Below the pieces are notes generated by a model. It was given only the letters and a program-made list of their open reading frames with translations, ran no database searches and was not told where the DNA came from. A stretch of 64,000 nt of DNA from Porphyrobacter sp. (GTDB lineage Bacteria > Pseudomonadota > Alphaproteobacteria > Sphingomonadales > Sphingomonadaceae), in the NCBI GenBank assembly GCA_016125555.1, contig WGLN01000008.1:1-64000 (forward strand), in the 5' to 3' direction. Positions 36,665-45,876 of the stretch are shown here, in pieces. Position 1 is the stretch's first letter, and every line of letters begins with the position of its first letter. The position numbers and the translations under genes are program-made.

Positions 36665-38284
36665 ATGAGCGATGTCGACGTGATCGTGCTGGGGACGGGG
36701 GCGGCGGGGCTTGCGGCGGCGCTTGCCGCCAGCGAGGCGGGGGCGAGCGTCGCGCTGGTCGAGCGCGGGGACCGGATCGGCGGCACCTCGGCGATTTCGG
36801 GCGGGGTGATCTGGGTGGCGGACAACCCCCGGATGCGCGCCGCGGGCATGGCCGACAGCCGCGAGGAGGCGCTCGCCTATTTCCGCAGCCTCGATCACGG
36901 CGATCTGGTGGACGAGACGCTCGAGGCCTTCGTCGACCGCGCGCCCGAGGCGCTCGCCTTCCTTGAAAGCATCGACGCCCTCAAGGTCGCGGTGCTGCCG
37001 GGCTATCCCGACTATTACCTCGACCGGCCCGGCGCCAAGCCGCAAGGTTCCCGCGCGCTCGACCACGACCTGTTCGATCTGCCCGAGTTGGGCGAATGGG
37101 CGGCGCGGATCTACGCCGTCGAGGAACCCAAGCCGCTGATGCTGCGCGAGACGCCGCTCGGCGGGGCGAGTGCCCTGCCGCCGCCGGAGGTGCTGGGGCA
37201 GCGCATCGCGGCGCGGCAATGCGGGTTCGGTCAGGCGATGGTGGCGCGGCTCTTGAAGGCCTGCCTCGCGCGCGGGATCGAACCGCTGCTCGGGGTCGAA
37301 ACGCGGCGGCTGGTGAAGGGCGGCGGGCGGGCCACCGGGATCGAAGGCGTCCGCGACGGCGCGCCCTTCGCGCTGCCCGCCCGGCGCGGGGTGATCGTCG
37401 CCACCGGCGGGTTCGAATGGGACGCGGACCTGCGCCAGACCTTCCTGCGCGGCCCCGTCACGGCGCCCGCCAGCCCGCCGACCGCGCGCGGCGAGGGGCT
37501 TGCGCTGGCGATGGCGGCGGGCGCGAAGCTCGGCAACATGACCAGCGCCTGGTGGGCGCCGACGCTGGTGACGCCCGACGCGCCCTGGCCGGGCGGCGAG
37601 AGGCGCGCGCAGATCATCCTGATCGAGCGCACCGTGCCGCATGCGATCATGGTCAACCGGAGCGGCAAGCGCTTCTGCAACGAGGCGGCGAATTACTCGG
37701 CGCTGGGCGGCGTGTTCCACCAGTTCGATCCGGCGCGTTACGATTATCCGAACCTGCCGTGCTGGCTGGTGTTCGACGCGCAATATGCCGCACGCTATCC
37801 GCTGGGGACGCGCCAGCCGGGCCAGCCGCTGCCCGACTGGGTGCTGCGCGCCGACACGCTCGAAGACCTGGCGGCGCAGATCGGGATCGACCCGGCCGCG
37901 CTCACCGAGACCGTCGCGCGCTTCAACATCCATGCCGATGCGGGCGAGGACCCCGATTTCGGGCGCGGGACCAGCGCCTATGACCATTTCTACGGCGACC
38001 GCAGCCGAGAGGGCACGGCGGTGACATTGGGCGCGATCCGCGAGGCGCCGTTCCATGCGGTCGAGATCGCCTCGGGCCTGCTCGGCACCAACGGCGGACC
38101 GCGCACCGACGGCGAGGCGCGCATCCTCGGCCATGACGGCGAGCCGATCCCCGGCCTGTTCGGCGCGGGCAATGCCATCGCCTGTCCGACCGGCGGCATC
38201 TATGCGGGGGCGGGCGGGACGCTCGGCCCGGCGTTGACCTTCGGCTATATCGCGGGGCGCACGGCGGCTTTGGCGAACGGCTAA
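36665..38284 (+). CDS. FAD-binding dehydrogenase, 3-ketosteroid-delta1-dehydrogenase-like
   Basis: DVIVLGTGAAGLAAALAASEAGASVALVERGDRIGGTSAISGGVIWVADNP...GTNGGPRTDGEARILGHDGEPIPGLFGAGNAIACPTGGIYAGAGGTLGPALTFGYIAGR. Confidence 0.88.
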   Translation: MSDVDVIVLGTGAAGLAAALAASEAGASVALVERGDRIGGTSAISGGVIWVADNPRMRAAGMADSREEALAYFRSLDHGDLVDETLEAFVDRAPEALAFLESIDALKVAVLPGYPDYYLDRPGAKPQGSRALDHDLFDLPELGEWAARIYAVEEPKPLMLRETPLGGASALPPPEVLGQRIAARQCGFGQAMVARLLKACLARGIEPLLGVETRRLVKGGGRATGIEGVRDGAPFALPARRGVIVATGGFEWDADLRQTFLRGPVTAPASPPTARGEGLALAMAAGAKLGNMTSAWWAPTLVTPDAPWPGGERRAQIILIERTVPHAIMVNRSGKRFCNEAANYSALGGVFHQFDPARYDYPNLPCWLVFDAQYAARYPLGTRQPGQPLPDWVLRADTLEDLAAQIGIDPAALTETVARFNIHADAGEDPDFGRGTSAYDHFYGDRSREGTAVTLGAIREAPFHAVEIASGLLGTNGGPRTDGEARILGHDGEPIPGLFGAGNAIACPTGGIYAGAGGTLGPALTFGYIAGRTAALANG

Positions 38285-39564
38285 CGCTTCCTCGCGACGA
38301 ACGCGATGTTCAGCTGCTTGAGGCTCCGCAGCAGGAAGTGCGGGTGGTAGCTGAAGTCGTTCTCGCCTTCGGCGAACCACATCTCCTCGAAGCGGTCGAC
38401 CACTGCCTGAAAGCCCCAGGTGAGTTCCCGCCGGGCGAGCGGCGCGCCGAGGCAGTGGTGGGTGCCCGAGCCGAAGGCCATGTGCGCGCCCGCGCGGGGA
38501 CGGTCGAGATCGAGCTTCTCGGGACATTCGAACGCCCGCTCGTCGCGGTTGGCCGCGCCGTAGCGGACATTGACCACCGAGCCCGCGGGGATCGTCACCC
38601 CGGCGAGTTCGACATCCGCGTGGGTGAAGCGCATCAGGCTCTGCACCGGGCTTTCCAAGCGCAGCACCTCCTCCACGAAATTGCGCATGTAGCGATCGGG
38701 ATCGGATTTGAGTTTGTGCCAGACATCCTTGTTCTCGATCAGCAGCTTCATCCCCGCTGCGAGCGCGTTGGTGGTGGTCTCGCTGCCGCCGACGAAGGTG
38801 TCGGCCATCATCTCGGCGTGAAGTTCCTCGTCGTTCAAGGGCCGCCCCCAGCCCTCGATCACGGTGTTGACCAGCACCGAGATGAGGCTGCCGTCGGGCT
38901 CGGCGCGCAATTTCTCGAAGATCGGCTGGAAATAGTGCTGCGCCTCGATCTCGCGGTCGACCATTTCGAGGTGCTTGTCCTCGGGCAGCATCAGCGAGAT
39001 GCGGTGGAAGAAGGCGTCGGTCCACGACTTGATGCGCCACATGTCCTCGCGTTTCGCGCCCATCTGCTCGCCGATGATGAACAGCGGCAGCGGCACGCAG
39101 AACTGGCGCACCCAGTCGCATTTCCCGTCATCGAGAAAGGCGTCGATCAGCTCGTAGGCGAGGGTCTCGACGCGCGGATCGATGTCCTTGATGCGGCTCG
39201 GCTTGAAGGCCTCGTTGAACATAGCGCGCATCTGCTTGTGGTTCGGGTCGTCGCGCCCGGCGAGCGTCGGCGCGGGGAGCCAGCCCTTCTCGCGGAAGCG
39301 CGCGGCGACCTTGCGCCCGCGCTCCATGTCGACCGGGGAAGCGCGCATCAGCTCGTTCTTCGCGGTCGAGGGGAAGCGCGCCGGGTCCATCAGCACCTCG
39401 CGCACGTGGTCGTAGCGGCTGACGACGTAAATCTGCGTGCCGGGGATGTTGTAGACCGGCGCCTCGTCGCGAAGCTGCTTGTAGGCCGCATAGGGGCATT
39501 GCTGGAGCGCGGGGTCGAAGAGATTTATCGCGGGCGCGCCTGCCTTTGCCGCCTCCCTTGCCAT
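38281..39564 (-). CDS. cytochrome P450
   Basis: FVGGSETTTNALAAGM; EEVLRLESPVQSL (ExxR); heme motif MAFGSGTHHCLGAPLARRELTWGF. Start trimmed to MAREAAKAG. Confidence 0.95.
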   Translation of the reverse strand: MAREAAKAGAPAINLFDPALQQCPYAAYKQLRDEAPVYNIPGTQIYVVSRYDHVREVLMDPARFPSTAKNELMRASPVDMERGRKVAARFREKGWLPAPTLAGRDDPNHKQMRAMFNEAFKPSRIKDIDPRVETLAYELIDAFLDDGKCDWVRQFCVPLPLFIIGEQMGAKREDMWRIKSWTDAFFHRISLMLPEDKHLEMVDREIEAQHYFQPIFEKLRAEPDGSLISVLVNTVIEGWGRPLNDEELHAEMMADTFVGGSETTTNALAAGMKLLIENKDVWHKLKSDPDRYMRNFVEEVLRLESPVQSLMRFTHADVELAGVTIPAGSVVNVRYGAANRDERAFECPEKLDLDRPRAGAHMAFGSGTHHCLGAPLARRELTWGFQAVVDRFEEMWFAEGENDFSYHPHFLLRSLKQLNIAFVARKR

Positions 39565-39629
39565 TGCACCCTCACAATTTAGCCCGTTTCCGTAAGGGCG
39601 AGGCTGCGGGACAAGGCTCAGAGGAGCAA

Positions 39630-40973
39630 TTGGCGGATTCGCTAAGCGGGAAAGAGGCGGCTTTGCAGCAAGACGCACCGCGCACCTTGGAGGAGGTCGA
39701 TCTGTTCGCCCCCGGCGCGCAGGAACACTGGTATGCTGCCTATGCTATCCTGCACGATGAGGCCCCGGTGCAGCGCCTGCCGGGTGAGGGGCTGACGCCC
39801 GGCAGCGATGCCTTCGTCCTCACCAAATACGCGGACATTTCGCGCGTGGTGAAGGACTGGGACCGCTTCCCGCCGACGCTCTCGCTGTTGGTGGCGCAGA
39901 TCATCGCCTCGGGCGAGATGCCGAGCCACATTCCCGATATCGACGCGATGGTCGCGAGCATCGTCTCGCTGCGCCCCACGCCCGAATTGTGGCGCGCGCA
40001 CCGGAAGGAGCTGACCGATTCGTGGGTCGGCCCGGGCTGCACCCGGCACGCGGGCATGATCGCGGGCCATGTCGATGCGCTTGTTGCAGGGATGCTCGAG
40101 AAGGCCCGCTCGGGCGAGCCGGTCGATTTCGTCGCCGACTTCGCCCGCCCCCTCCCCCAGCGGGTGATGGCGAGCGTGCTGGGCTTCCCGCAAGGCGACA
40201 TCCCGCGGCTCGAGCAATGGGGCAATGCGCAGGTCATGTCCTATGTCCACGGGCGCACGCACCGGAACATCCTCACCCCAGAGCAGAGCGCCGAGAAGTT
40301 CCGGCTGCTGGCGGGGATGAAGGAATATGTGGCGGAGCAAACGCGGGCGAAGCGCGCCAATCCGCAGGACGACATGGTGAGCTTCCTGACGCAGGTCGAG
40401 TATCAGGCCTTGGGGCGCAAGCTGACCGACGACGAGATAAACGGCGTGGTCTACGCGATGGTGATCGGCGGGCTGGAGACGACCCAATATGCCCTCGCCG
40501 AACAGACGCAATTGCTGTGCGAGCGGCCCGGCACCTTCGCGGCGCTGCGCGATGACCGCAGCCTCATCCGCACCTTCATCGAGGAGGGGATGCGGCTGCG
40601 CTCGCCCACCCAGGGGCTCTCGACCCGCATCTGTGCGCAGGACGAGGTGTTTCAGGGCGTGCCCGTGCCTGCCGGGTCGATGCTCCACCTGCGCTGGGCC
40701 GCCGCCAATATCGACCCCGACGAATTCGAGGACCCGCTCGAACTGAAGCTCGACCGCAAGGCGGCGACGCGCCATCTCGCCTTCAGCCAGGGGCCGCGCT
40801 CCTGCCCGGGATCGAACCTCTCGCGATTGGAGCAGACGATCGCGTGGGACCGGCTCTGCGATGCCTTTTCCGACCTCGCCTTTGCGCCAGGCAACGATTT
40901 CCGCCACCAAGGGGGCATCATGCTCGGCATTCACCGCCTGCTCTTGAACCTCACGCCCACGGAGACGCGCTGA
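39630..40973 (+). CDS. cytochrome P450, probable TTG start
   Basis: VIGGLETTQYALAEQ; EEGMRLRSPTQGL (ExxR); heme motif LAFSQGPRSCPGSNLSRLEQ. The only upstream in-frame ATG (39546) would overlap the divergent P450; TTG at 39630 (AGAGGAG RBS) or 39663 preferred. Confidence 0.9.
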   Translation: MADSLSGKEAALQQDAPRTLEEVDLFAPGAQEHWYAAYAILHDEAPVQRLPGEGLTPGSDAFVLTKYADISRVVKDWDRFPPTLSLLVAQIIASGEMPSHIPDIDAMVASIVSLRPTPELWRAHRKELTDSWVGPGCTRHAGMIAGHVDALVAGMLEKARSGEPVDFVADFARPLPQRVMASVLGFPQGDIPRLEQWGNAQVMSYVHGRTHRNILTPEQSAEKFRLLAGMKEYVAEQTRAKRANPQDDMVSFLTQVEYQALGRKLTDDEINGVVYAMVIGGLETTQYALAEQTQLLCERPGTFAALRDDRSLIRTFIEEGMRLRSPTQGLSTRICAQDEVFQGVPVPAGSMLHLRWAAANIDPDEFEDPLELKLDRKAATRHLAFSQGPRSCPGSNLSRLEQTIAWDRLCDAFSDLAFAPGNDFRHQGGIMLGIHRLLLNLTPTETR

Positions 40974-41374
40974 TGGCCACATTGCTCGCCCATATCCGGA
41001 TCAAGCCCGGCAAGGAGGAGAAATGGGAGGCGATCATGCGCGACATGGTCCACCGCACCTTCGGCACCGAGGAAGGCGTGATCCGCTACGAATACTGGAA
41101 GGGGCAGGAGCCGCTCAGCTACTACTGCCTGCTGTCGTTCCGCGACAAGTGGGCCTTCTATCACCACCAGATGTCCGACCACCACGAAGGCCACGACTTC
41201 GCCGAGGTGCTGGCGGACATCCGCCTCGAATATGTCGATCCGGTGGAGGGCGCGGGCGGGGGGCTGCCGCATACGTCCGACCCGGCGCTGCCCGAAGATG
41301 CGAGCGATGCCATGAAAACCGCGCAGGACCGCTTCCCGCTTGCGATCCCGGCATGGTGGGAGACCCGCGCATGA
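40973..41374 (+). CDS. ABM/dimeric alpha-beta barrel-like protein
   Basis: MATLLAHIRIKPGKEEKWEAIMRDMVHRTFGTEEGVIRYEYWKGQEPLSYYCLLSFRDKWAFYHHQMSDHHEG; ATG overlaps the P450 stop. Confidence 0.72.
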   Translation: MATLLAHIRIKPGKEEKWEAIMRDMVHRTFGTEEGVIRYEYWKGQEPLSYYCLLSFRDKWAFYHHQMSDHHEGHDFAEVLADIRLEYVDPVEGAGGGLPHTSDPALPEDASDAMKTAQDRFPLAIPAWWETRA

Positions 41375-41886
41375 AGCTGCCGGAGATTCAAGAGCTGCTC
41401 GACAAGCAGGCGATACAGGAACTCGTGGCGCGCTATTCGCGCACGCTCGACTGGCTCGACGACGCGGGGCAGGCGAGCTGCTACTGGCCCGATGCGCATA
41501 TCGACTACGGCTTTTTCAAGGGCAGCGCGGCGGAGTTCGTGCCGGTGGTGATGCAGGTCGAACGCTCGACCGGGCGGCGCTGGCACATGCTGTCCTCGCT
41601 TGCGATCAAGCTGACCTCGGCGACCACCGCCGAGGGCGAATGCTATGGAATCGCGGTGGGCCTCAGGCGCGAGGGGGAGGAGCCCTACAAGGGCAACATG
41701 TATGGCGGGCGCTATCTCGACAGCTACGAGAAGCGGGACGGTGAGTGGCGCATTTCCAGCCGCCGCTACGTGATGGACTGGACGCTCCCGATGCCCGACC
41801 AGCCCGATGCCTCCCCGCGCGCCGATTTCCCGCTGCCGATGCTCGACCTCACCGAAAGCGGGCACCCGGATTACCGGCCGATGTAG
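41371..41886 (+). CDS. SnoaL/NTF2-like protein
   Basis: MKLPEIQELLDKQAIQELVARYSRTLDWLDDAGQASCYWPDAHIDYGFFKGSAAEFV...GGRYLDSYEKRDGEWRISSRRYVMDW. Confidence 0.87.
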   Translation: MKLPEIQELLDKQAIQELVARYSRTLDWLDDAGQASCYWPDAHIDYGFFKGSAAEFVPVVMQVERSTGRRWHMLSSLAIKLTSATTAEGECYGIAVGLRREGEEPYKGNMYGGRYLDSYEKRDGEWRISSRRYVMDWTLPMPDQPDASPRADFPLPMLDLTESGHPDYRPM

Positions 41887-41887
41887 G

Positions 41888-42241
41888 TCACTCCGCCGCC
41901 GGGTCCATGTAGTCGCGGTAATAGGTGAGCTTGCCGTTCTCGACCTTGTAGATGCCCACGCCCCCGCGCGGGGCCGCGCCCTCCATGTGCATCGTCCAGC
42001 GCGCCCACACGGCGTGGGTGTCGCCGCAGATCTCGTCGACGGTGAAATGGACTTTGCGGTCCCCCATCTCCTTCACCATCGTAGTCATGAAGCCCATGAT
42101 CGCCTCGCGCCCGCGATATTGCCCCCAGATCGGGTCTTCGAGGAAGGCGTCCTCGGCGAAGAGATCGACCAGTTTCGTGTAGTCGCCCTCGTCCTGGATG
42201 CGCCAGAACTGCTCGATCACGGCTTGCGCTTCGCCCGGCAT
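41888..42241 (-). CDS. SnoaL/NTF2-like protein
   Basis: MPGEAQAVIEQFWRIQDEGDYTKLVDLFAEDAFLEDPIWGQYRGREAIMGFM...GVGIYKVENGKLTYYRDYMDPA. Confidence 0.87.
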   Translation of the reverse strand: MPGEAQAVIEQFWRIQDEGDYTKLVDLFAEDAFLEDPIWGQYRGREAIMGFMTTMVKEMGDRKVHFTVDEICGDTHAVWARWTMHMEGAAPRGGVGIYKVENGKLTYYRDYMDPAAE

Positions 42242-42361
42242 CGTCTCGTCTCCCTTGCTGGCGGCAATCTGCCATGACGGCGCGCGCCGACCCCCTGTGA
42301 AAATCGCGAGGGCCGGGAGGGGCGGGGCGGCTGTTATCCTGTGCGGCGAAGGAGAGGCCTG

Positions 42362-42895
42362 ATGTCGACCATCCCCCGCGTGTCCTCGGCGGTTCCCGGA
42401 GAGCCGGCGCATTTCGGGAGCGTGCTCGCGCACCAGCCCGAAATCGCCGCCAGCTTCTTCGCGCTCTACGGGCGCTTCTGGCAGTCCGAAGTGCTCTCCG
42501 CGCGGATCAAGGAGGTCGCGCGGATGCGCAATGCACGGGTCACCCAATGCGGCTTCTGCCGCAATGTCCGCTTCGACAAGGCCGTCGCGCAAGGACTGGG
42601 CGAGGACGCGGTGGACGACATCGCCGATGGCTACGAGACCTCGGGCCGCCTGACGCCAGCCGAAAAGGCGGTGCTGAAGTTCACCGATGCGCTGATCCAC
42701 GATCCCGAACTGCTGACAGGCGATGCGAAGGCGGCATTGCAGCGCCACCTCACGCCTGCGCAGATCGCCGAATTGGGGCTGGGGGTGACGCTGTTCCTCG
42801 CGCTCGCCAAGGCGCTGATCACCATGGGGCTTGAGCCCGAGACGATGGACCGCACCGTGCTGCCCACGCCCGCCGTGCTGGAGGCCGCGGAATGA
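42362..42895 (+). CDS. carboxymuconolactone decarboxylase/AhpD-like family protein
   Basis: FFALYGRFWQSEVLSARIKEVARMRNARVTQCGFCRNVRFDKAV: CxxC motif in CMD-type context. Confidence 0.82.
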   Translation: MSTIPRVSSAVPGEPAHFGSVLAHQPEIAASFFALYGRFWQSEVLSARIKEVARMRNARVTQCGFCRNVRFDKAVAQGLGEDAVDDIADGYETSGRLTPAEKAVLKFTDALIHDPELLTGDAKAALQRHLTPAQIAELGLGVTLFLALAKALITMGLEPETMDRTVLPTPAVLEAAE

Positions 42896-43272
42896 CCCCG
42901 ACAGGGGGCAGCGCCGTGCACGCCGCGCTGGCGGGCGATGCGGTGCTGGCGGAGCACTATGCCGCCTTCCGCGCCAGCACCGAGGCCGCGCTCGACCCCG
43001 CGCTGGTCGCGCTGGTGCGGCAAGGGGTGGCGGCGGTGCACGGGCTGGAGAGCGCGCCCGACGAAAGCGGCCTCGACGAGGGCACCCGGGACTGCCTCGC
43101 CTATGCCCGCCGGATGCCGTTCGAGCACACCGCGATCGAGGATGCCGAGGCGGCGGGGGTGGTCGCGCATCTGGGCGAGGCGGGCTTCGTCGCCTTCTCG
43201 GTGCTGGCGGCGCTGGCCGATGCGGAGTGCCGGGCGGCGCTGGTGGACTTGCCGGGGCTGGCGGGGAGCTAG
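42892..43272 (+). CDS. hypothetical protein, possibly a degenerate CMD/AhpD-like paralogue
   Basis: MTPTGGSAVHAALAGDAVLAEHYAAFRASTEAALDPALVALVRQGVAAVHGLE...; ATGA overlap with the CMD gene; no CxxC. Confidence 0.6.
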   Translation: MTPTGGSAVHAALAGDAVLAEHYAAFRASTEAALDPALVALVRQGVAAVHGLESAPDESGLDEGTRDCLAYARRMPFEHTAIEDAEAAGVVAHLGEAGFVAFSVLAALADAECRAALVDLPGLAGS

Positions 43273-43787
43273 CCCAACTCCCGCAGCAGATCGCGGCCGT
43301 CCCAGCCCTGCGCGGCGCCGGCCACGAAATCGTAGAACCCGGTCAGCTGCGCGGTCGGCTCGTAGAGTTCGAGCATGTGCCCGAGGCTCTCGCGGGTATC
43401 GACGAAGGCGAAGGCGGTGCCGGTCCGCGTCACCGATAGCTGCGCGAGCGGCGCGCCATCGCTTGCGAAGCGGGCAATCGCCGCGTCGAGATCATCGACG
43501 AACAGCGCCGCGTGATGCAGCCCCTCGGCCCCCGAGCCATGCGGGAACATGTCGTGCAGCGCGGATGGCTCGGGATTGTGCTGCACCACCAGCTCCACCA
43601 TCACGCTGCCCCATTGGCCATAGGCGCTGGAATGGTCGAAGGGGCGCTCGACCCCGCGATGCTGCGAGGACGCGAGCGCCACGTGGCGCAACACGAAAAA
43701 CGGTCCCGAGCCGAACCGCCGGTGATGCGCCTGCGCCGCCGCTGCGAGGTCGCCGACCTTGTAGGCCAGCTGGCGAACGGGCAGCAC
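43269..43787 (-). CDS. VOC family protein
   Basis: LAYKVGDLAAAAQAHHRRFGSGPFFVLRHVAL...GLHHAALFVDDLDAAIARFASDGAPL...GHMLELYEPTAQLTGFYDFV. Confidence 0.85.
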   Translation of the reverse strand: MLPVRQLAYKVGDLAAAAQAHHRRFGSGPFFVLRHVALASSQHRGVERPFDHSSAYGQWGSVMVELVVQHNPEPSALHDMFPHGSGAEGLHHAALFVDDLDAAIARFASDGAPLAQLSVTRTGTAFAFVDTRESLGHMLELYEPTAQLTGFYDFVAGAAQGWDGRDLLRELG

Positions 43788-43788
43788 C

Positions 43789-45381
43789 CTAGTTCACCGC
43801 GCGGTCTTTCCCCGCCCAATAGGGCGCGCGCAACTCGCGGCGCAGGATCTTGCCCGAGGGGTTCCTCGGCAGGGCGGGGATGAAGTCGACCGACTTGGGG
43901 CACTTGTAGCCCGCGATGTGCTGGCGCGCGTGGGCGATGAGTTCGGCCTCGGTCAGGCTCTCGCCCGCCTTCACCACCACGCAGGCCTTCACCGCCTCGC
44001 CCCACTTGGCGTCCGGCACGCCGATCACCGCGACATCGGCGACCGCGGGGTGCGAATAGAGCGCGTTCTCGACCTCGGCCGGATAGACGTTCTCGCCGCC
44101 CGAGATGATCATGTCCTTCACCCGGTCGTGGATGTAGAGATAGCCGTCCTCATCGAGGTATCCGGCGTCCCCGGTGCGCAGCCAGCCCTCGGCATCGATG
44201 GTCGCGGCGGTCGCCTCGGGATTGTTCCAGTAGCCGCGCATGTTCTTGGATGAGCGGGTGGCGATCTCGCCGACCGTGCCGGTGGGGACGTCGTTCCCCT
44301 CCTCGTCGATGATCCTGATCTCCACCCCGGCGAGCGGCTTGCCGACCGAGCGCATCTTCGGGCTGCCTTCGGGAACGTGATCCTCGGGGTCCAATGCGAC
44401 GATGGTGCCGCTGGTCTCGGTCATCCCGTACATCTGCACGAAGCCGCAGCCCAGCACCCGCATCGCCTCGCGCATCAATTCGAGCGGGATCGGCGAAGCG
44501 CCGTAGGTGACGTATTTGAGCCGGCTGAAATCGACCTCGTTCACCCGCGGGTGGTTGAGCAGGATCTGGATCGCTGCCGGAACGAGGAAGATCTTGGAGA
44601 TGTTGTAGTTCGCGATCAGGTCGAGCGCCCTGGTCGGATCGTATTCGGGCAGGACGATCGCATTTGTCCCCGCCACCATCGTCCCGATGCCGGTGCCGGT
44701 GCCCGAGATGTGGAAGCACGGCATGGCGAGCAGCGTCACGTCGCCCGGGATCGGCTCCTGCCATTGGCGCATCGCCTCGCCGTTCGCCTTGGCATCGCGG
44801 CTGGAGAGGATCGAGCCGTGGGTCATCACCGCGCCCTTGGGCTTGCCGGTGGTGCCCGAGGTGTAGAGCTGCAGCGCGTCGTCCTCGGGCTTCACCTTGT
44901 GCGCAGGCGGCGTGGCGGGAAAGCCGTCCCGCCAAGTGCGGTAGTCGGTGCCGGCAAACTCGGGCGCGTCGATGCCGATCACCTCTTCGACCTGCGGCAC
45001 ATCGCCGCGCACCTGGTCGATCATCGCGGCGAACCCCTCGCCGACGAACACCACGCGCGCCTGCGAATTGTCGAGGATATAGGCGACCTCGGGCGCGGCG
45101 AGGCGCCAGTTGACCGGGGTCATTACCGCCCCGATCCGCGCGGCGCCGACCAGCGCCTCGAAGTAGAGCGGGTGGTTCTTGCCGAGAAAGGCGACCCGCT
45201 CGCCCGGCTTGACCCCCAGCGCGGCAAGCCCGTTCGCCACCCGGTTCGCGCCTTCGTCCAATGCGGCGAAGGAGATTTCCTCTTGCGCATAGGTGAAGGC
45301 GATCACCTCGCCCTGCGCCCGGGCGTGCTCGGCCACGATGTCGCAGAAGGATGTCGCGAGCGTTTCTGCCATGTCTCCCAT
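43789..45381 (-). CDS. AMP-dependent acyl-CoA synthetase/ligase
   Basis: LQLYTSGTTGKPKGAVMTHGS; GWLRTGDAGYLDEDGYLYIHDRVKDMIISGGENVYPAEVE; LPRNPSGKILRRELR. Confidence 0.95.
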   Translation of the reverse strand: MGDMAETLATSFCDIVAEHARAQGEVIAFTYAQEEISFAALDEGANRVANGLAALGVKPGERVAFLGKNHPLYFEALVGAARIGAVMTPVNWRLAAPEVAYILDNSQARVVFVGEGFAAMIDQVRGDVPQVEEVIGIDAPEFAGTDYRTWRDGFPATPPAHKVKPEDDALQLYTSGTTGKPKGAVMTHGSILSSRDAKANGEAMRQWQEPIPGDVTLLAMPCFHISGTGTGIGTMVAGTNAIVLPEYDPTRALDLIANYNISKIFLVPAAIQILLNHPRVNEVDFSRLKYVTYGASPIPLELMREAMRVLGCGFVQMYGMTETSGTIVALDPEDHVPEGSPKMRSVGKPLAGVEIRIIDEEGNDVPTGTVGEIATRSSKNMRGYWNNPEATAATIDAEGWLRTGDAGYLDEDGYLYIHDRVKDMIISGGENVYPAEVENALYSHPAVADVAVIGVPDAKWGEAVKACVVVKAGESLTEAELIAHARQHIAGYKCPKSVDFIPALPRNPSGKILRRELRAPYWAGKDRAVN

Positions 45382-45468
45382 GGCTGGGGGAGATAGCCCG
45401 CGCGCGGGCGCGCTGTCATTGGCACAATTCATAGCGGCGCGCAGGCGAGGGCGGGCTAGGGTGGGCGC

Positions 45469-45876
45469 ATGGATATCCCCTTAGGCTTCACCCCCGCCGG
45501 CTTCAGCCCCGGCTTCCTCGATCACGGCGGGCCCTATTTCCTCGGCCCTGCGGTGGAGGGGGTGCGCGTGGTGGGCCTCGGCATCATGCCGCACCACATC
45601 AATTTCGAGGACGCGGCGCATGGCGGGGTGATTGCGACCTTTGCCGATGTCGCGCTCAGCCATGCCGTCTACGACGCCGAGCGGCCCCGGCTCGCGCCCT
45701 CCACGGTGACGCTGACGGTCAACTACCTCGCCGGCGTGAAGCGCGGCGACTGGCTCGAGGCGCGCGTGCGCATCGACCGGCTGGGCGGGCGCACCGCCTA
45801 CACCTCGGGCGGGATCTTGCGCGGGGAGGAGCAGGTGGCGACGATGAGCGGGGTGTTCGCCTTCCGGCGCGGCTAG
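45469..45876 (+). CDS. PaaI-type hotdog-fold thioesterase
   Basis: HHINFEDAAHGGVIATFADVALSHAVYDAERPRLAPSTVTLTVNYLAGVKRGDWLEARVRIDRLGGRTAYTSGGI. Confidence 0.85.
   Translation: MDIPLGFTPAGFSPGFLDHGGPYFLGPAVEGVRVVGLGIMPHHINFEDAAHGGVIATFADVALSHAVYDAERPRLAPSTVTLTVNYLAGVKRGDWLEARVRIDRLGGRTAYTSGGILRGEEQVATMSGVFAFRRG

Noticed and set aside
35786-39121. 1111-aa minus-strand ORF
   Set aside because: Only the last ~258 aa (SDR, from 36562) are real; the rest is antisense to the KstD-like gene and out of frame with the P450.
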